Under the pieces are notes generated by a model. That model saw nothing but the letters and a program-made list of their open reading frames with translations. It made no database searches and had not been told where the DNA came from. From NCBI RefSeq assembly GCF_024461735.1, contig NZ_JANGAD010000003.1:124001-188000 (forward strand): a DNA stretch of 64,000 bases, read 5' to 3'. The position numbers were made by a program, and so were the translations under genes. This DNA is from Anaerotignum propionicum (GTDB lineage Bacteria > Bacillota > Clostridia > Lachnospirales > Anaerotignaceae). Shown here in pieces: positions 16,083-25,379 of this stretch (positions within the stretch are counted from its first letter, which is position 1; the number at the start of each line of letters is the position of its first letter).

Positions 16083-18437
16083 ATGAGAATAAAAAGACCG
16101 GCTCTGTGGGCACTAATATTCACGATAGGTGGAATATATATCAGGCTAGGTATATCGAAAGAGATATGCCTGGCTTTTTTTATTTTTATCCTCCTATGTA
16201 CATCACAATTCGTGATAAAGAAGGATTTTAAAATGGCAGCTACATTCATTGTAATGGCGATATTAGGCTTTTTTTTAGCTGGAAATTCTGTGAAAACAAC
16301 ATTTGTTGAATTAGAAGGAAAAACCCTTGTGGACTGCCGCGGTGTGGTTTTTGAGGAGGGGACAACCTCTTCCGGAAATCAAAAGCTGTTTGTGCGCTTG
16401 CAAGCGCCATCTCAAGAAGGACAAAACAAAACGGTAGTGCTATATGCAATTTGGACAGAAGGAGATTTTCTTCAAATTGGTGATGAAATTTTGATTTCAG
16501 GAGAAGTTTTACCCTTGGAAGGGAAAACAGTTCCCGGTGGCTACGATGAGAGATTATATTTAAAGACAAAGAACGTTGATTATAAGATATATCCCGAGAG
16601 GATTCAAAAGATTGGCAAAAGCAATCATTTTTCGGTGAAGCTGCAAGAGATAAAAGAACAGGTCTTTGCTGTGTTTGATACGGTTCTACCCCAGAGAGAA
16701 AGCGGGATACTAAAAGCAATGGTAACGGGAGAGAAAGATGACTTAGACCAGGAAACCAGAGATTTATACATAAAAGCTGGAATCAATCATATTCTTTGCG
16801 TTTCAGGGCTCCACGTTTCCATCTTTGTGCTATTGATTCATTTTTTCACGGAAAAATTCCTGAAGCAGAGTAAACGGTCAGCGTCATTGATTACCATCGC
16901 CTGTTGTGTGGGTTTTTTGGTTTTTACGGGTTTTTCGCCTTCCTCAGTTAGAGCGGTCATTATGATTACCGTTGCTTTACTTGGGCGGGTTTTCTTTAGA
17001 AGAAGTGATATGCTGAATAATGTGGCCATAGCTGCCCTCTTTCTTTTGCTTTTTCAACCTTTGTATTTATGGAATGCTGGATTTCAGCTATCATTTATTA
17101 CTGTGGTGGGCATTTGGATTGGTTTGCAGGTAGTTGCTAACGATACAGATATTATGAGCAAAATGAAGAGAACTTTTATTCTTTCTTTATACGCATCTTT
17201 ATTTAGTTATCCCCTTGTAGCGTATCATTTTTTTAATATCTCATTAATTGGCATCTTTCTAAACTTATTTATTTTGCCTCTTTGTGCTCCTTTGCTTTTC
17301 TTCGCTTTTTTAACGGCGCTAGGGGGACTTATCTTTCCGCCCATAGCAGCAATTTCTGCAGGAGGAGCTTTCGGCATTTTAAAGTTTTATCAAATCGTTT
17401 GCACCATTGGAGTTTCCATTCCAGGAGGTTATCTTTTGGTTGGAGCGCCTTCCTTGCTTACCATAGGGGTATATTATATTCTTTTGTATATGTGTAGTTT
17501 TTATGGTAGGAAGTTTTGCAATGAAAAAACAATTCTTTGCGGGATGATTGTTTTGGGATTTTCCGTATTTGGGAATAGATTGATTTTTCATAAAAATACC
17601 GTTGCTTTTTTGGATGTGGGTCAAGGGGATTCGACGGTCATATCTACATACGATGGTAGAGTTGTGGTGATTGACGGCGGCGGCTGGTTCGGGGCAGAAA
17701 TTGGGAAAAATACGGGAATGAAAGTAGTAAAGCCATATTTGGAGTATCTAGGAGTTAAGGAATTGGATGGGATTTTTTTAACTCATTTTGATTCAGATCA
17801 TATGATTGGCGTAGTTGAGCTTTGCCAAAGTGTACCCACAAAAGCCGTATATCTATCGGAGTATCCTTGTTCTGATACGGAAAAATGGCATAGCTTAAAA
17901 GAAATATTGGAAAAGCAGGGGATTATGCTGTATACTGTGAAGGAAAATGACGTGTCAAATTGGGGGAATTATGGAGAGCTCACCTGTTTTTATCCTCCAA
18001 AAGGCGTGAAATTTATTGGCGATAATGATAACCATGGATCACTGGTCTTAAAATACCAATATGGTGGAACAAAGATACTATTCACTGGAGATGCCGCAGT
18101 GGAGGACGAAAGAGTACTTCTTGCAAAAGGAGCGGATATTTCGGCGCAAATTTTAAAGCTTGGACATCACGGTTCAAAAAATTCAAGCAGCAATGCTTTT
18201 TTAGAGGCCGTTGACCCTCAGATAGGTATCATATCCTGTGGTAAAGAAAATCGATATGGCCATCCCCATGAAGATACATTAAAAAGAGTGAATGAACAGA
18301 GGATTGCTGTTTATCGAACGGATAAACAGGGAACCATTTTAGCGGAAATATCTCCAAAGGGCAGCTACGAAATGGATGCTGTTGCAGAAAGGGAGGCAGT
18401 TTATGAAGGAATTAAAAAAACAATGGAAAAACGGTGA
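16083..18437 (+). CDS. comEC: ComEC/Rec2 DNA-uptake channel
   Basis: This 784-residue polytopic protein forms the channel that takes single-stranded DNA into the cell. The N-terminal soluble OB-like region (70-190) is followed by the competence domain with TGEKDDLDQETRDLYIKAG and HILCVSGLHVS and many helices. It ends in a metallo-beta-lactamase domain (about 510-765): LDVGQGDSTVI, THFDSDHMIG and LGHHGSKNSS. ATG 16083 lies just past the upstream stop; TTG 16074 is an alternative, and no strong ribosome site is seen for either. The holA gene overlaps its 3' end by 35 bases. Domain order and length are typical. Confidence 0.92.
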   Translation: MRIKRPALWALIFTIGGIYIRLGISKEICLAFFIFILLCTSQFVIKKDFKMAATFIVMAILGFFLAGNSVKTTFVELEGKTLVDCRGVVFEEGTTSSGNQKLFVRLQAPSQEGQNKTVVLYAIWTEGDFLQIGDEILISGEVLPLEGKTVPGGYDERLYLKTKNVDYKIYPERIQKIGKSNHFSVKLQEIKEQVFAVFDTVLPQRESGILKAMVTGEKDDLDQETRDLYIKAGINHILCVSGLHVSIFVLLIHFFTEKFLKQSKRSASLITIACCVGFLVFTGFSPSSVRAVIMITVALLGRVFFRRSDMLNNVAIAALFLLLFQPLYLWNAGFQLSFITVVGIWIGLQVVANDTDIMSKMKRTFILSLYASLFSYPLVAYHFFNISLIGIFLNLFILPLCAPLLFFAFLTALGGLIFPPIAAISAGGAFGILKFYQIVCTIGVSIPGGYLLVGAPSLLTIGVYYILLYMCSFYGRKFCNEKTILCGMIVLGFSVFGNRLIFHKNTVAFLDVGQGDSTVISTYDGRVVVIDGGGWFGAEIGKNTGMKVVKPYLEYLGVKELDGIFLTHFDSDHMIGVVELCQSVPTKAVYLSEYPCSDTEKWHSLKEILEKQGIMLYTVKENDVSNWGNYGELTCFYPPKGVKFIGDNDNHGSLVLKYQYGGTKILFTGDAAVEDERVLLAKGADISAQILKLGHHGSKNSSSNAFLEAVDPQIGIISCGKENRYGHPHEDTLKRVNEQRIAVYRTDKQGTILAEISPKGSYEMDAVAEREAVYEGIKKTMEKR

Positions 18438-19416
18438 GTTTTTAAGTTGTTATCTATTTTATGGCTCTGAAACCTATTTAATTAAAAATTATGAGAAGGC
18501 ACTGATGGATGCGATCCTATCTTCTGGTTCCGAAATGATGAACCACGATATTTTTGAGGAAAAGCGTGCAAGTGCTGATGCAATTATGGATGCTGCCGAT
18601 ACCCTGCCTTTTTTAAATGAAAGACGACTGATTACCATTAAAAATAGTGGTTTTTTTCAAAAAGGAAATAAGGAGGAAGGTGAGAAATTGCTTGAATATT
18701 TCTCAAATTTACCTGAAAGCGTGTGCATTCTTTTTATAGAAGAAAAGGTTGAAAAAAATAGTCGCCTTTACAAAGTTGTAACGAAAATTGGGGAAGCGGT
18801 TGAATTTAAAACACCCACTGAAAAGGAATTAACTGTCTGGTTAAAAAAAGAATGTAGTAAAAATGGGGTTTCCATTGAGAACAGTGTCATACAGTTCTTT
18901 CTTCAGACTGTTGAAAGTGATATGGAAAATATCATAAGAGAGGTGCAAAAGCTGATTTCTTATAAAGGGAACCAAGGTAGTATTGAAATGGAGGATGTGA
19001 GGGAAGTTGCCACCCCTTCATTGGAGGCAAAGGTTTTTGATTTGGTTCGTGCAGTGGCGGAGGAGAAGCCCGCAAAAGCCATTTCTATTTATCGGAATTT
19101 ATTACTTTTAAAAGAATCGCCCTATATGGTTCTTTCCTTGATTACAAGACAATTCCGCATGATTTTTATCAGTTCCCTTTTGTTTGAAGATGGATTATCT
19201 TACGTTGAAATTGCACAGAAGTTGGAAATCAGAGATTTTGCTGTCAAGGAATATGTACGGCAGGCAAAACGTTTTTCTAAGAAAGAATGGAAAATGGCAC
19301 TTGAGGATTGCTTAAAGACGGATTTGGACATAAAAACAGGACGAGCTGCTGAAGAAGGAGCTGTGGAACTGCTAATTATGAAATATAGCAGTAAATCATT
19401 GAGAAGTAGTGGGTAA
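18403..19416 (+). CDS. holA: DNA polymerase III delta subunit
   Basis: This 337-residue clamp-loader subunit opens the sliding clamp. ATG 18403 is chosen because GGGAGG lies seven bases before it and it yields the usual N-terminus with YLFYGSETYLIKNY. The AAA+-like fold, without a functional P-loop as expected for delta, is followed by the conserved SLEAKVFDLVRAVAEEKPAKA helix and the C-terminal collar domain. It overlaps comEC by 35 bases, the common Firmicute arrangement. The rpsT gene that often follows holA is not present here. Confidence 0.92.
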   Translation: MKELKKQWKNGEFLSCYLFYGSETYLIKNYEKALMDAILSSGSEMMNHDIFEEKRASADAIMDAADTLPFLNERRLITIKNSGFFQKGNKEEGEKLLEYFSNLPESVCILFIEEKVEKNSRLYKVVTKIGEAVEFKTPTEKELTVWLKKECSKNGVSIENSVIQFFLQTVESDMENIIREVQKLISYKGNQGSIEMEDVREVATPSLEAKVFDLVRAVAEEKPAKAISIYRNLLLLKESPYMVLSLITRQFRMIFISSLLFEDGLSYVEIAQKLEIRDFAVKEYVRQAKRFSKKEWKMALEDCLKTDLDIKTGRAAEEGAVELLIMKYSSKSLRSSG

Positions 19417-19423
19417 TAATGAC

Positions 19424-19462
19424 AAAAGGGACAACCAATTGAATTTAAGGATGTCCCTTTTT
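19424..19462 (+). terminator. Terminator of the comEA-holA run
   Basis: AAAAGGGACA and TGTCCCTTTTT form a stem with an 18-base loop. Confidence 0.7.
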
Positions 19463-19554
19463 ATGTGCTTTACAGAGTAGGATGAAATTGGCACTCAATC
19501 CATAAGTGGAAAAAGCAAAGCAATTAGTAAGCTTATGAATCAAATTAACACTTC

Positions 19555-20112
19555 TTACAGCTTTGCAACCACACGGCAAGGCAAGCCTGTCATTTCTGTA
19601 AAGTTCATTGGGCATGTATGGGCTTGAAAGTAAATGTCATGCTTGAGTACTTCCGAAAGATTACATAAGTTTTCAACAATGAATACCCCTTTGTCGGCAC
19701 AAAATTGATCCATAGGGGTATGCTCCTGCCCTCGACGAACCCCGGCAAAGTCAATTCCAATGATAGAGACTCCTTTTTCCACCAAAGCATTGATTAAGTT
19801 GACAGAAAGTTGGGGATGCTCTGAAAAATAGGCATGGCTTCCATAACCTTCTTTTTCAATAAATCCTGTATAAAAGGCAATAAACATATCTCCTTGCACC
19901 TTTTCCAAGTCAATATCCAGGGGTTCAATTTCTTTATTTACAATATGACTAACATCAAAGACGATTGCATTGCGTTCCATGTATTCTAAAGGGAATTCTT
20001 TGTTCATAACATCAAAATGGGTTCCTAAATGCCCAAAGAGAGCTTTTTTCTCATTTCCTTGCGCATCAGAAACCATTTTTGGTGTGATTTTTAATGTGAT
20101 ATCTATTAGCAT
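19555..20112 (-). CDS. Cyclase-family hydrolase (kynurenine-formamidase-like)
   Basis: This 185-residue protein belongs to the putative cyclase family. The metal-binding motif HLGTHFD lies near residues 28-34, and a later conserved segment IGIDFAGVRRGQEHTPMD carries the likely catalytic acid and His. Relatives hydrolyse N-formylkynurenine or related amides with Zn or Mn. No tryptophan genes are nearby, so the substrate is open. It starts at ATG with AGGAGG eight bases upstream and stands alone. The family is clear; the substrate is not. Confidence 0.8.
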   Translation of the reverse strand: MLIDITLKITPKMVSDAQGNEKKALFGHLGTHFDVMNKEFPLEYMERNAIVFDVSHIVNKEIEPLDIDLEKVQGDMFIAFYTGFIEKEGYGSHAYFSEHPQLSVNLINALVEKGVSIIGIDFAGVRRGQEHTPMDQFCADKGVFIVENLCNLSEVLKHDIYFQAHTCPMNFTEMTGLPCRVVAKL

Positions 20113-20407
20113 GCTTATGCCTCCTAACTTTTATGTGTTCTGAAATGTATGTCATTTTAATGCTAAGAAACTCCAGAAATTTAATACTGATACTCTAGGG
20201 GATGTTCGGTTGTATTAAGGATTATTAAACCCTTCAAAGGCACAAGATTACTTGCTTCTAACGTTTGCTCAAGTTTTTTCATATGCTTATGAAATTTAAG
20301 TATATGCAACTAAGCTATAAAGCAAATAGCTTTGCTTTCTGAAGCTTTCCTTTGAATCTTGTACATATTCTATTTGGAATTTTTAAGAAAAGAAAACAAT
20401 TTTAATA
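20113..20407. other. Intergenic, no gene seen
   Basis: AT-rich spacer between two minus-strand genes. I see no convincing open frame, RNA or repeat in it. Confidence 0.5.
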
Positions 20408-20440
20408 AAAAAGCGATACCTGTTTATTGATATCGCTTTT
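20408..20440 (-). terminator. Terminator of purA-ANTAR unit
   Basis: AAAGCGATA and TATCGCTTT pair across 13 bases; on the minus strand the stem is followed by a T-run. Confidence 0.75.
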
Positions 20441-20450
20441 ATCGTTCATA

Positions 20451-21023
20451 CTAGATTTCGTGATAAGATTTTAAAATACTGTTCGCAACTTCCAGCTTAC
20501 TTTGTCTGCAATCCATGGCATGCTTTTCTATATAGCGATGAGCCTGGGGCTCAGTCATATGCAGATGCTGAATTAAAAGGCACTTTGCCCTGTGAACAGT
20601 ACGGAATTCCGTAAGCTGCTTTTGAAGCTTTTTATTCTTTTCCTGTATTTTCGCAATACGATTTTCAAATGCAATTGCGAATTTCACAGTGCGCTCAAAC
20701 TCCGAACGCTTAAAAGGCTTATAAAGTATCAGAATGCCGTAGTCTTCTCCGCTGTATTCCTTAATGTTTCTATAGGATTCTGGCAATAACAAAACAACAG
20801 AAGCATCTGTTCTTTGTGTCATAAAAATGGCTAGATCCTGAGCGGATTCACTTGGTAGAGGAGCATTTATGATAATGAGCGAGGGCGTTTCGGAAGCAAT
20901 TAATTCTTTTGCCTGCTTGCTGTTGGAAGCGTAGAAAATTTGTGACGAAGAATAGTAGTCCAAAAGGCCAACCAAATTTTCTTTCTCCGTCTCCTTTCCC
21001 GCTATAATCAATATCTGATTCAT
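20451..21023 (-). CDS. ANTAR-domain RNA-binding regulator with degenerate receiver
   Basis: This 190-residue protein has a receiver-like N-terminal domain (1-115), a coiled coil (118-140) and a C-terminal ANTAR domain (about 137-190, RAKCLLIQHLHMTEPQAHRYI). ANTAR proteins bind twin hairpins in leader RNAs and prevent termination, often of nitrogen genes. The receiver has Asn (N53) where the phospho-Asp should be, and GKE in place of the acidic pocket; only the switch Lys (K101) remains. It probably does not use phosphotransfer. It follows purA by 27 bases behind GGAGGAG and shares its terminator, so it is likely cotranscribed with an adenylate-synthesis gene. Confidence 0.85.
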   Translation of the reverse strand: MNQILIIAGKETEKENLVGLLDYYSSSQIFYASNSKQAKELIASETPSLIIINAPLPSESAQDLAIFMTQRTDASVVLLLPESYRNIKEYSGEDYGILILYKPFKRSEFERTVKFAIAFENRIAKIQEKNKKLQKQLTEFRTVHRAKCLLIQHLHMTEPQAHRYIEKHAMDCRQSKLEVANSILKSYHEI

Positions 21024-21050
21024 AAAGCTCCTCCTTTCAATTTTCAGTTG

Positions 21051-22325
21051 TTAAAACATAGTAATATATGCATCTCTTTCTGCCCCAACGGAAACATACT
21101 TAATAGGGCACCCAACGGCTTCTTCAATATATTTGATATAATCAAGAGCTTCTTTTGGCAAATCTTCAACACTGCGGCATCCGCTGATATCACAGTTCCA
21201 ACCTTTAATGGTTTCAACTACAGGTTCAGCATCTTTCAAAACAGCAGAGTAAGGGAACTCTGTAACTTCTTGCCCATTGATTTTATATTTTGTACATACA
21301 GGGATTTCTTCTAAATAAGATAAAACATCCATTTTTGTCAATGCAATTTCACTGCATCCTTGTACACGGATTCCGTAACGGCTTGCCACAACATCAAAGG
21401 GACCAACACGACGAGGTCTGCCTGTTGCGGCACCATATTCTCCGCCGGCTTCTCTTAAGGCATCTGCCCCAGCACCAAACATTTCGCAGGTAAAAGGACC
21501 TTCGCCAACACAGCTGGAATAAGCTTTCATGATACCGATGACACTATCCAACTGCAAGTTGGGAACACCGGCACCAATAGGTGCATAGGCAGCAATGGTT
21601 GAAGATGAAGAGGTGAAAGGGTAGATACCAAAATCGATATCTCTCAGTGCACCTAATTGAGCTTCAAACATAATTTTCTTGCCAGCTTTTTCAGCCTCTG
21701 TAATGTACAAGCCTGTGTCAATAATATTATCCTTGAAAGGCGTACCAAAGGTATCCAACCACTGCAAAACTTCTTCATACTGAACAGGGGCAGCATGATA
21801 AACACCTTCAATCACCAGGTTTTTATAGGCCACCAAATTTTTTAGTGTAGCTGGATAAGTTTCAGGATGGAGCAAATCACCCATACGTAAGCATTTTTTC
21901 ATATATTTATCGCCATAAACGGGGGAGATACCTCTACGGGTTGAGCCAAACTTGGCATCCCCAAGGCGATCCTCCTCCAAGCAATCCAATAGCTTATGAT
22001 AAGGAAGGCAAATGATTGCCTTATCACTAATTTTCAGGTTTTCAGCTGTGATTTTTACGCCGGCGCTTTTCAAGCGGTCAACCTCGTGATAAAGATGCTC
22101 AAGGTCAATTGCCATGCCATTTCCCATGATGTTTACTACATCTTCCCGCAAAATGCCGGAAGGCAGCAGATTTAAAACAAATTTTCCTAAGTGATTAATT
22201 ACGGTATGTCCGGCGTTATTACCGCCCTGATATCTGCAAACAATATCATAATCATGTGAAAGCAGGTCAACCATACGACCTTTGCCCTCATCTCCCCAGT
22301 TGGTGCCAACGATAGAAGTTAACAT
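21051..22325 (-). CDS. purA: Adenylosuccinate synthetase
   Basis: This 424-residue GTP-dependent enzyme joins IMP and aspartate, the first step from IMP to AMP. The N-terminal loop GDEGKGR (11-17), the QGGNNAGHTV IMP-site segment, GNGMAIDLEHL and the GTP motif TKMDVLSYL near residue 333 are all present. Length and motifs are normal. Start ATG follows GGAGG by eight bases. A sigma-A promoter lies 63 bases upstream on the same strand. Confidence 0.96.
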   Translation of the reverse strand: MLTSIVGTNWGDEGKGRMVDLLSHDYDIVCRYQGGNNAGHTVINHLGKFVLNLLPSGILREDVVNIMGNGMAIDLEHLYHEVDRLKSAGVKITAENLKISDKAIICLPYHKLLDCLEEDRLGDAKFGSTRRGISPVYGDKYMKKCLRMGDLLHPETYPATLKNLVAYKNLVIEGVYHAAPVQYEEVLQWLDTFGTPFKDNIIDTGLYITEAEKAGKKIMFEAQLGALRDIDFGIYPFTSSSSTIAAYAPIGAGVPNLQLDSVIGIMKAYSSCVGEGPFTCEMFGAGADALREAGGEYGAATGRPRRVGPFDVVASRYGIRVQGCSEIALTKMDVLSYLEEIPVCTKYKINGQEVTEFPYSAVLKDAEPVVETIKGWNCDISGCRSVEDLPKEALDYIKYIEEAVGCPIKYVSVGAERDAYITMF

Positions 22326-22387
22326 GAAGATAGCCTCCTTAAATTTTGATATAAAAAATAATGATTGAACTTTTGTATCATATAGAA

Positions 22388-22416
22388 ATTTTAATAGCGT
22401 TAATGAGGAATGTCAA
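22388..22416 (-). promoter_or_regulatory. Promoter of purA
   Basis: On the minus strand TTGACA (22416-22411) and TAAAAT (22393-22388) are 17 bases apart. The 230 bases upstream of it, to 22646, show no gene. Confidence 0.65.
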
Positions 22417-22646
22417 TGGAGCACATAATGAATTATTATGCTATTTTTTAGAATTATTAGTCATCAATAAAATTCTATTTCAAAATTTCACACAAGTTAG
22501 TGCGTAAAAAGGCATATATTCCAGACCGATTGTTTTTGTATTTTATCTAAATAATAAAAATTATGAAAGTTTATGCAAAAAAAGCTGAATAAATAAATTC
22601 AAATTTGGCATAGAAATTTTTTATACCCACTATTAATAATCGAATG

Positions 22647-22684
22647 AAAAAAGCACCGATGACATTTCAAAATGCCATTGATGC
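22647..22684 (-). terminator. Terminator of the exonuclease gene
   Basis: Read on the minus strand, GCATCAATGGCATTT pairs with AAATGTCATCGGTGC (several G-U) and is followed by six Ts. Confidence 0.7.
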
Positions 22685-22759
22685 AGATTGTATTTTATAA
22701 TATTGATAAATGCCAGGTCACAAATCCTTGAATAATGGAATAAGAATTTATTTACTTAA

Positions 22760-23554
22760 CTAGTTTTCAACGTTCTCAAGGGTGCGTTTTTTCTTCTTTT
22801 TATCTAAATTTTGGCTGTCAAACGTATGGGCGCGACCTAGAAAATAAGCGATTTTAATCAGCTTTTTTTCTTCCGTTGTTAATTCCTTTTCCGTCAAATC
22901 AGCAATATGACGAAGCAAAGCCGCCATGTTTGTACGGGGTGCCTTTGGCACTGAAATCATGAGTGCTGCAGGTTTAAAGGTTGCAGGAGTAAGTTCCTTG
23001 GGTCGCACAACTTTAAAAACTTTTGCTGTATAGATTGCGTCAAATAAAGCATCATGAAAAGGTGCATCAACGGTGATTTTTAGTTCTGTCACTGCGTTTT
23101 TCAGACCAATTGCTTGTCCGGCTTCATAATTCAGAAATGCAGAAGCGTATTTTTGAACATTTAGATATTTATTGGGGATACTGTTGGTGTCCAATTTATA
23201 GTATAAAATATTGCGAAATAGGGACTTAATATCATCCGTTCCCCAAGTGCAAAGAATTGCATCCTTATCTGAGATAAAAGAAGCAAACTGGTGAAAGGCT
23301 TCCGTAAAGTCCGGTTGGGCTTTTAATTTTTCTTCAGTAATTCCGGTTATTTTTTCAACAAAAGGATGTAATCTCGGATAGATTTTAGGCTGAATCAATG
23401 CATTAAAAGTATCTATTTGCTGAAAAGAATCATTTAATTTTACAGCGCCGATTTGAATGATTTCAAAAGGACATCCAGGCACCGGAGCAACTGCCTCGCC
23501 TGTTTTGAAAGGAAAGGATTGATTGAACTCTAAATCCAAAACGATATAATTCAT
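22760..23554 (-). CDS. DEDDh-family 3'-5' exonuclease (KapD/DnaQ-like)
   Basis: This 264-residue protein from ATG 23554, chosen because AGGAGG lies seven bases before it. ExoI is VLDLEFNQ (D and E metal ligands), ExoII contains WGTDDIKSL, and ExoIII contains HDALFDAIYTAKVF, the H...D pair of the DEDDh class. It degrades single-stranded ends of RNA or DNA. The basic C-terminal tail, KKKKKRTLENVEN, follows a predicted helical region of unknown role. It is a single-gene unit with a terminator. Confidence 0.85.
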   Translation of the reverse strand: MNYIVLDLEFNQSFPFKTGEAVAPVPGCPFEIIQIGAVKLNDSFQQIDTFNALIQPKIYPRLHPFVEKITGITEEKLKAQPDFTEAFHQFASFISDKDAILCTWGTDDIKSLFRNILYYKLDTNSIPNKYLNVQKYASAFLNYEAGQAIGLKNAVTELKITVDAPFHDALFDAIYTAKVFKVVRPKELTPATFKPAALMISVPKAPRTNMAALLRHIADLTEKELTTEEKKLIKIAYFLGRAHTFDSQNLDKKKKKRTLENVEN

Positions 23555-23868
23555 GAAAGTTCCTCCTGTCTGAACCAAGTATACACCATTTTTCAGGTGA
23601 AGGGAAGAAGGAAATTTCAGCTCTAGTATATCTATTTTTGTAAAAACAGCATGAAAAATATATCGTCTTTGAGGAATGATAGAAGGTTATGCCAGAAACT
23701 TTTAAATGGGGTTAATATGAGATTAAAAAAGAGTCTTTGGATAGCATTTATTTCAAGTCAAGTTTGGTAAAATTCTTATTTGCCTAAAAAAAATAATACA
23801 TTTCATTTGTTTCATGGGGTATTGGATGTTAAAAATGAAGGACGTTTTTGCTGAATGGTGAATTATCC
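23555..23868. other. Intergenic, no gene seen
   Basis: A spacer between divergent genes. No supported open frame or structured element was recognised. Confidence 0.5.
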
Positions 23869-23897
23869 TTGTAACTATAATTGGCAGATGATAAAAT
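23869..23897 (+). promoter_or_regulatory. Possible promoter for the 83-residue protein and alcohol dehydrogenase
   Basis: TTGTAA (23869-23874) and TAAAAT (23892-23897) are 17 bases apart. The match is moderate. Confidence 0.35.
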
Positions 23898-23936
23898 GAT
23901 ATAAAAATGGCATACAAAAGCTTAAGGAGGCAAAAC

Positions 23937-24188
23937 ATGAAGCTTCATTTTACGGAAGAACAAAAAGAACAAGAACTTAACAAACTCTATTTAGAAGAGG
24001 ATGATCTTCTCTTGGAAGCCGAATTTGTGGAAGGGGAAGACAGAAAATTTTTAATTTCCGGTGTGGCTACCATTGAAGGGGAAAGATACCACGAGTTTGA
24101 AATTATATGTGAGTTAGCAGAGGATGCTTCTGAAGACCCGGTTTCTGTTATAAATGCGGATTGGGTTTGGTATGATTTTAATTTCTAA
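23937..24188 (+). CDS. Small acidic protein of unknown function
   Basis: This 83-residue soluble protein is very rich in Glu and Asp. ATG 23937 follows AAGGAGG by seven bases. It has a helical start and then beta-rich segments, FLISGVATIEGERYHEFEIIC, and ends in Trp-Val-Trp-Tyr. I do not recognise a family. It ends 20 bases before the alcohol dehydrogenase, probably in one transcript, but nothing links it to that reaction. Confidence 0.75.
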   Translation: MKLHFTEEQKEQELNKLYLEEDDLLLEAEFVEGEDRKFLISGVATIEGERYHEFEIICELAEDASEDPVSVINADWVWYDFNF

Positions 24189-24208
24189 AATAAAAAGGAG
24201 GAAAAAAT

Positions 24209-25312
24209 ATGGATCAATTTAAATTTTTTATGCCGGCAGAAACCTTTTATGGCCGTGGTTGTGTCCTTCAAAATAAAGGGGCATTTTTGACACTGGGCAG
24301 TAAAGCAATGTTGATTACAGGGCGTAGTTCTGCCAAGAAAAACGGTGCACAGCAGGATGTTACGGATGCGTTGGATGCATGCAACATTCCTTGGGTTTTA
24401 TTTGATGAAATCGGAGAAAATCCCGATGTGGAAACTGTGGTAAAAGCGGCAAAAATGGCTCATCAAGAGAAGGTTGATTTTCTCATTGGCATTGGTGGTG
24501 GTTCTCCTATGGATGCGGCAAAGGCGATTGCCGTTTTAGCTGCAAATCCTGAAGCTGACAGCGAAATTTTATTCGCTCAGCCTGACGCAAAGGCTTTAAA
24601 TGTGGCTGAAATTCCCACAACAGCAGGCACAGGTTCAGAGGTAACCCAGTATTCCATAATGACCCTCCATGAAAAACGTACAAAGAGAGCAATCGTGCAA
24701 AAAGTCTTTGCTAAGGCATCTTTTTTAGATCCCCAATATATGGATAGCCTTTCAGCAGAAATTACTAATAATACTGCTGTGGATGCATTAACCCATCTGA
24801 TTGAAAGCTACTTATCTGTAAATGCAAATTTCTTTAGCGAAAAAATTGTGGAACTGGGACTGTCTCTATTTAAAGATTGCATTCCTGCTCTGAAGGAAAG
24901 GGTATATTCTCCGCAAGTGAGAGACAAGCTCATGCTGGCATCCGCTTTGGCTGGGGTTGCCATCGCCCAAACCAGTACTTCTATCCCTCATTGTCTTGGC
25001 TACTGTTTGACTTATGAAAAAGGTATTCCCCACGGAAGGGCAAACGGTATAGTAACCCAGGCTTATTTAGAAATGTTCCCTGAGGACGATAAAAAGGTGG
25101 GGCAGCTTCTACAATGTTTGGATATGAGAAGTATTGAAGATATGGGTGCATTCTTAAAGGATGTGTTGCATACTTCTGAGACATTTACTGTTGAAGAAGT
25201 GGCTTACTACACAGAGCGGGCTATGGAGAGTCCTGGTAAAATTGCAACTTTCCCTTACCCTGCTGTAAAAGAAGATATTTTCAAGGTGTATGAAAAGAGT
25301 CTCCTTTCCTAA
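24209..25312 (+). CDS. Iron-containing alcohol dehydrogenase
   Basis: This 367-residue group III alcohol dehydrogenase reduces aldehydes with NAD(P)H. The nucleotide loop GIGGGSPMDAAKA (about 92-104) and the phosphate-contact segment TTAGTGSEVT are present. The metal ligands lie in VDALTHLIESY and in IPHCLGYCLTYEKGIPHGRA, which supply Asp and three His. It resembles butanol and propanediol-type dehydrogenases; the substrate cannot be told. Start ATG lies behind AAAGGAGG. All metal ligands appear present. Confidence 0.9.
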   Translation: MDQFKFFMPAETFYGRGCVLQNKGAFLTLGSKAMLITGRSSAKKNGAQQDVTDALDACNIPWVLFDEIGENPDVETVVKAAKMAHQEKVDFLIGIGGGSPMDAAKAIAVLAANPEADSEILFAQPDAKALNVAEIPTTAGTGSEVTQYSIMTLHEKRTKRAIVQKVFAKASFLDPQYMDSLSAEITNNTAVDALTHLIESYLSVNANFFSEKIVELGLSLFKDCIPALKERVYSPQVRDKLMLASALAGVAIAQTSTSIPHCLGYCLTYEKGIPHGRANGIVTQAYLEMFPEDDKKVGQLLQCLDMRSIEDMGAFLKDVLHTSETFTVEEVAYYTERAMESPGKIATFPYPAVKEDIFKVYEKSLLS

Positions 25313-25313
25313 G

Positions 25314-25345
25314 AAAAAGGACAATTTTCAAAATTCCCCTTTTTT
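25314..25345 (+). terminator. Terminator of the alcohol dehydrogenase gene
   Basis: AAAAAGG and CCTTTTTT enclose an AATT/AATT inner stem; a T-run follows. Confidence 0.5.
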
Positions 25346-25379
25346 CATAAGCTAATAGAAAACAGTGGGGGGAGATTTT

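Noticed and set aside
16031..16719. Minus-strand open frames across comEC and other long genes
   Set aside because: They lie wholly inside well-supported genes and lack ribosome sites and recognisable domains.
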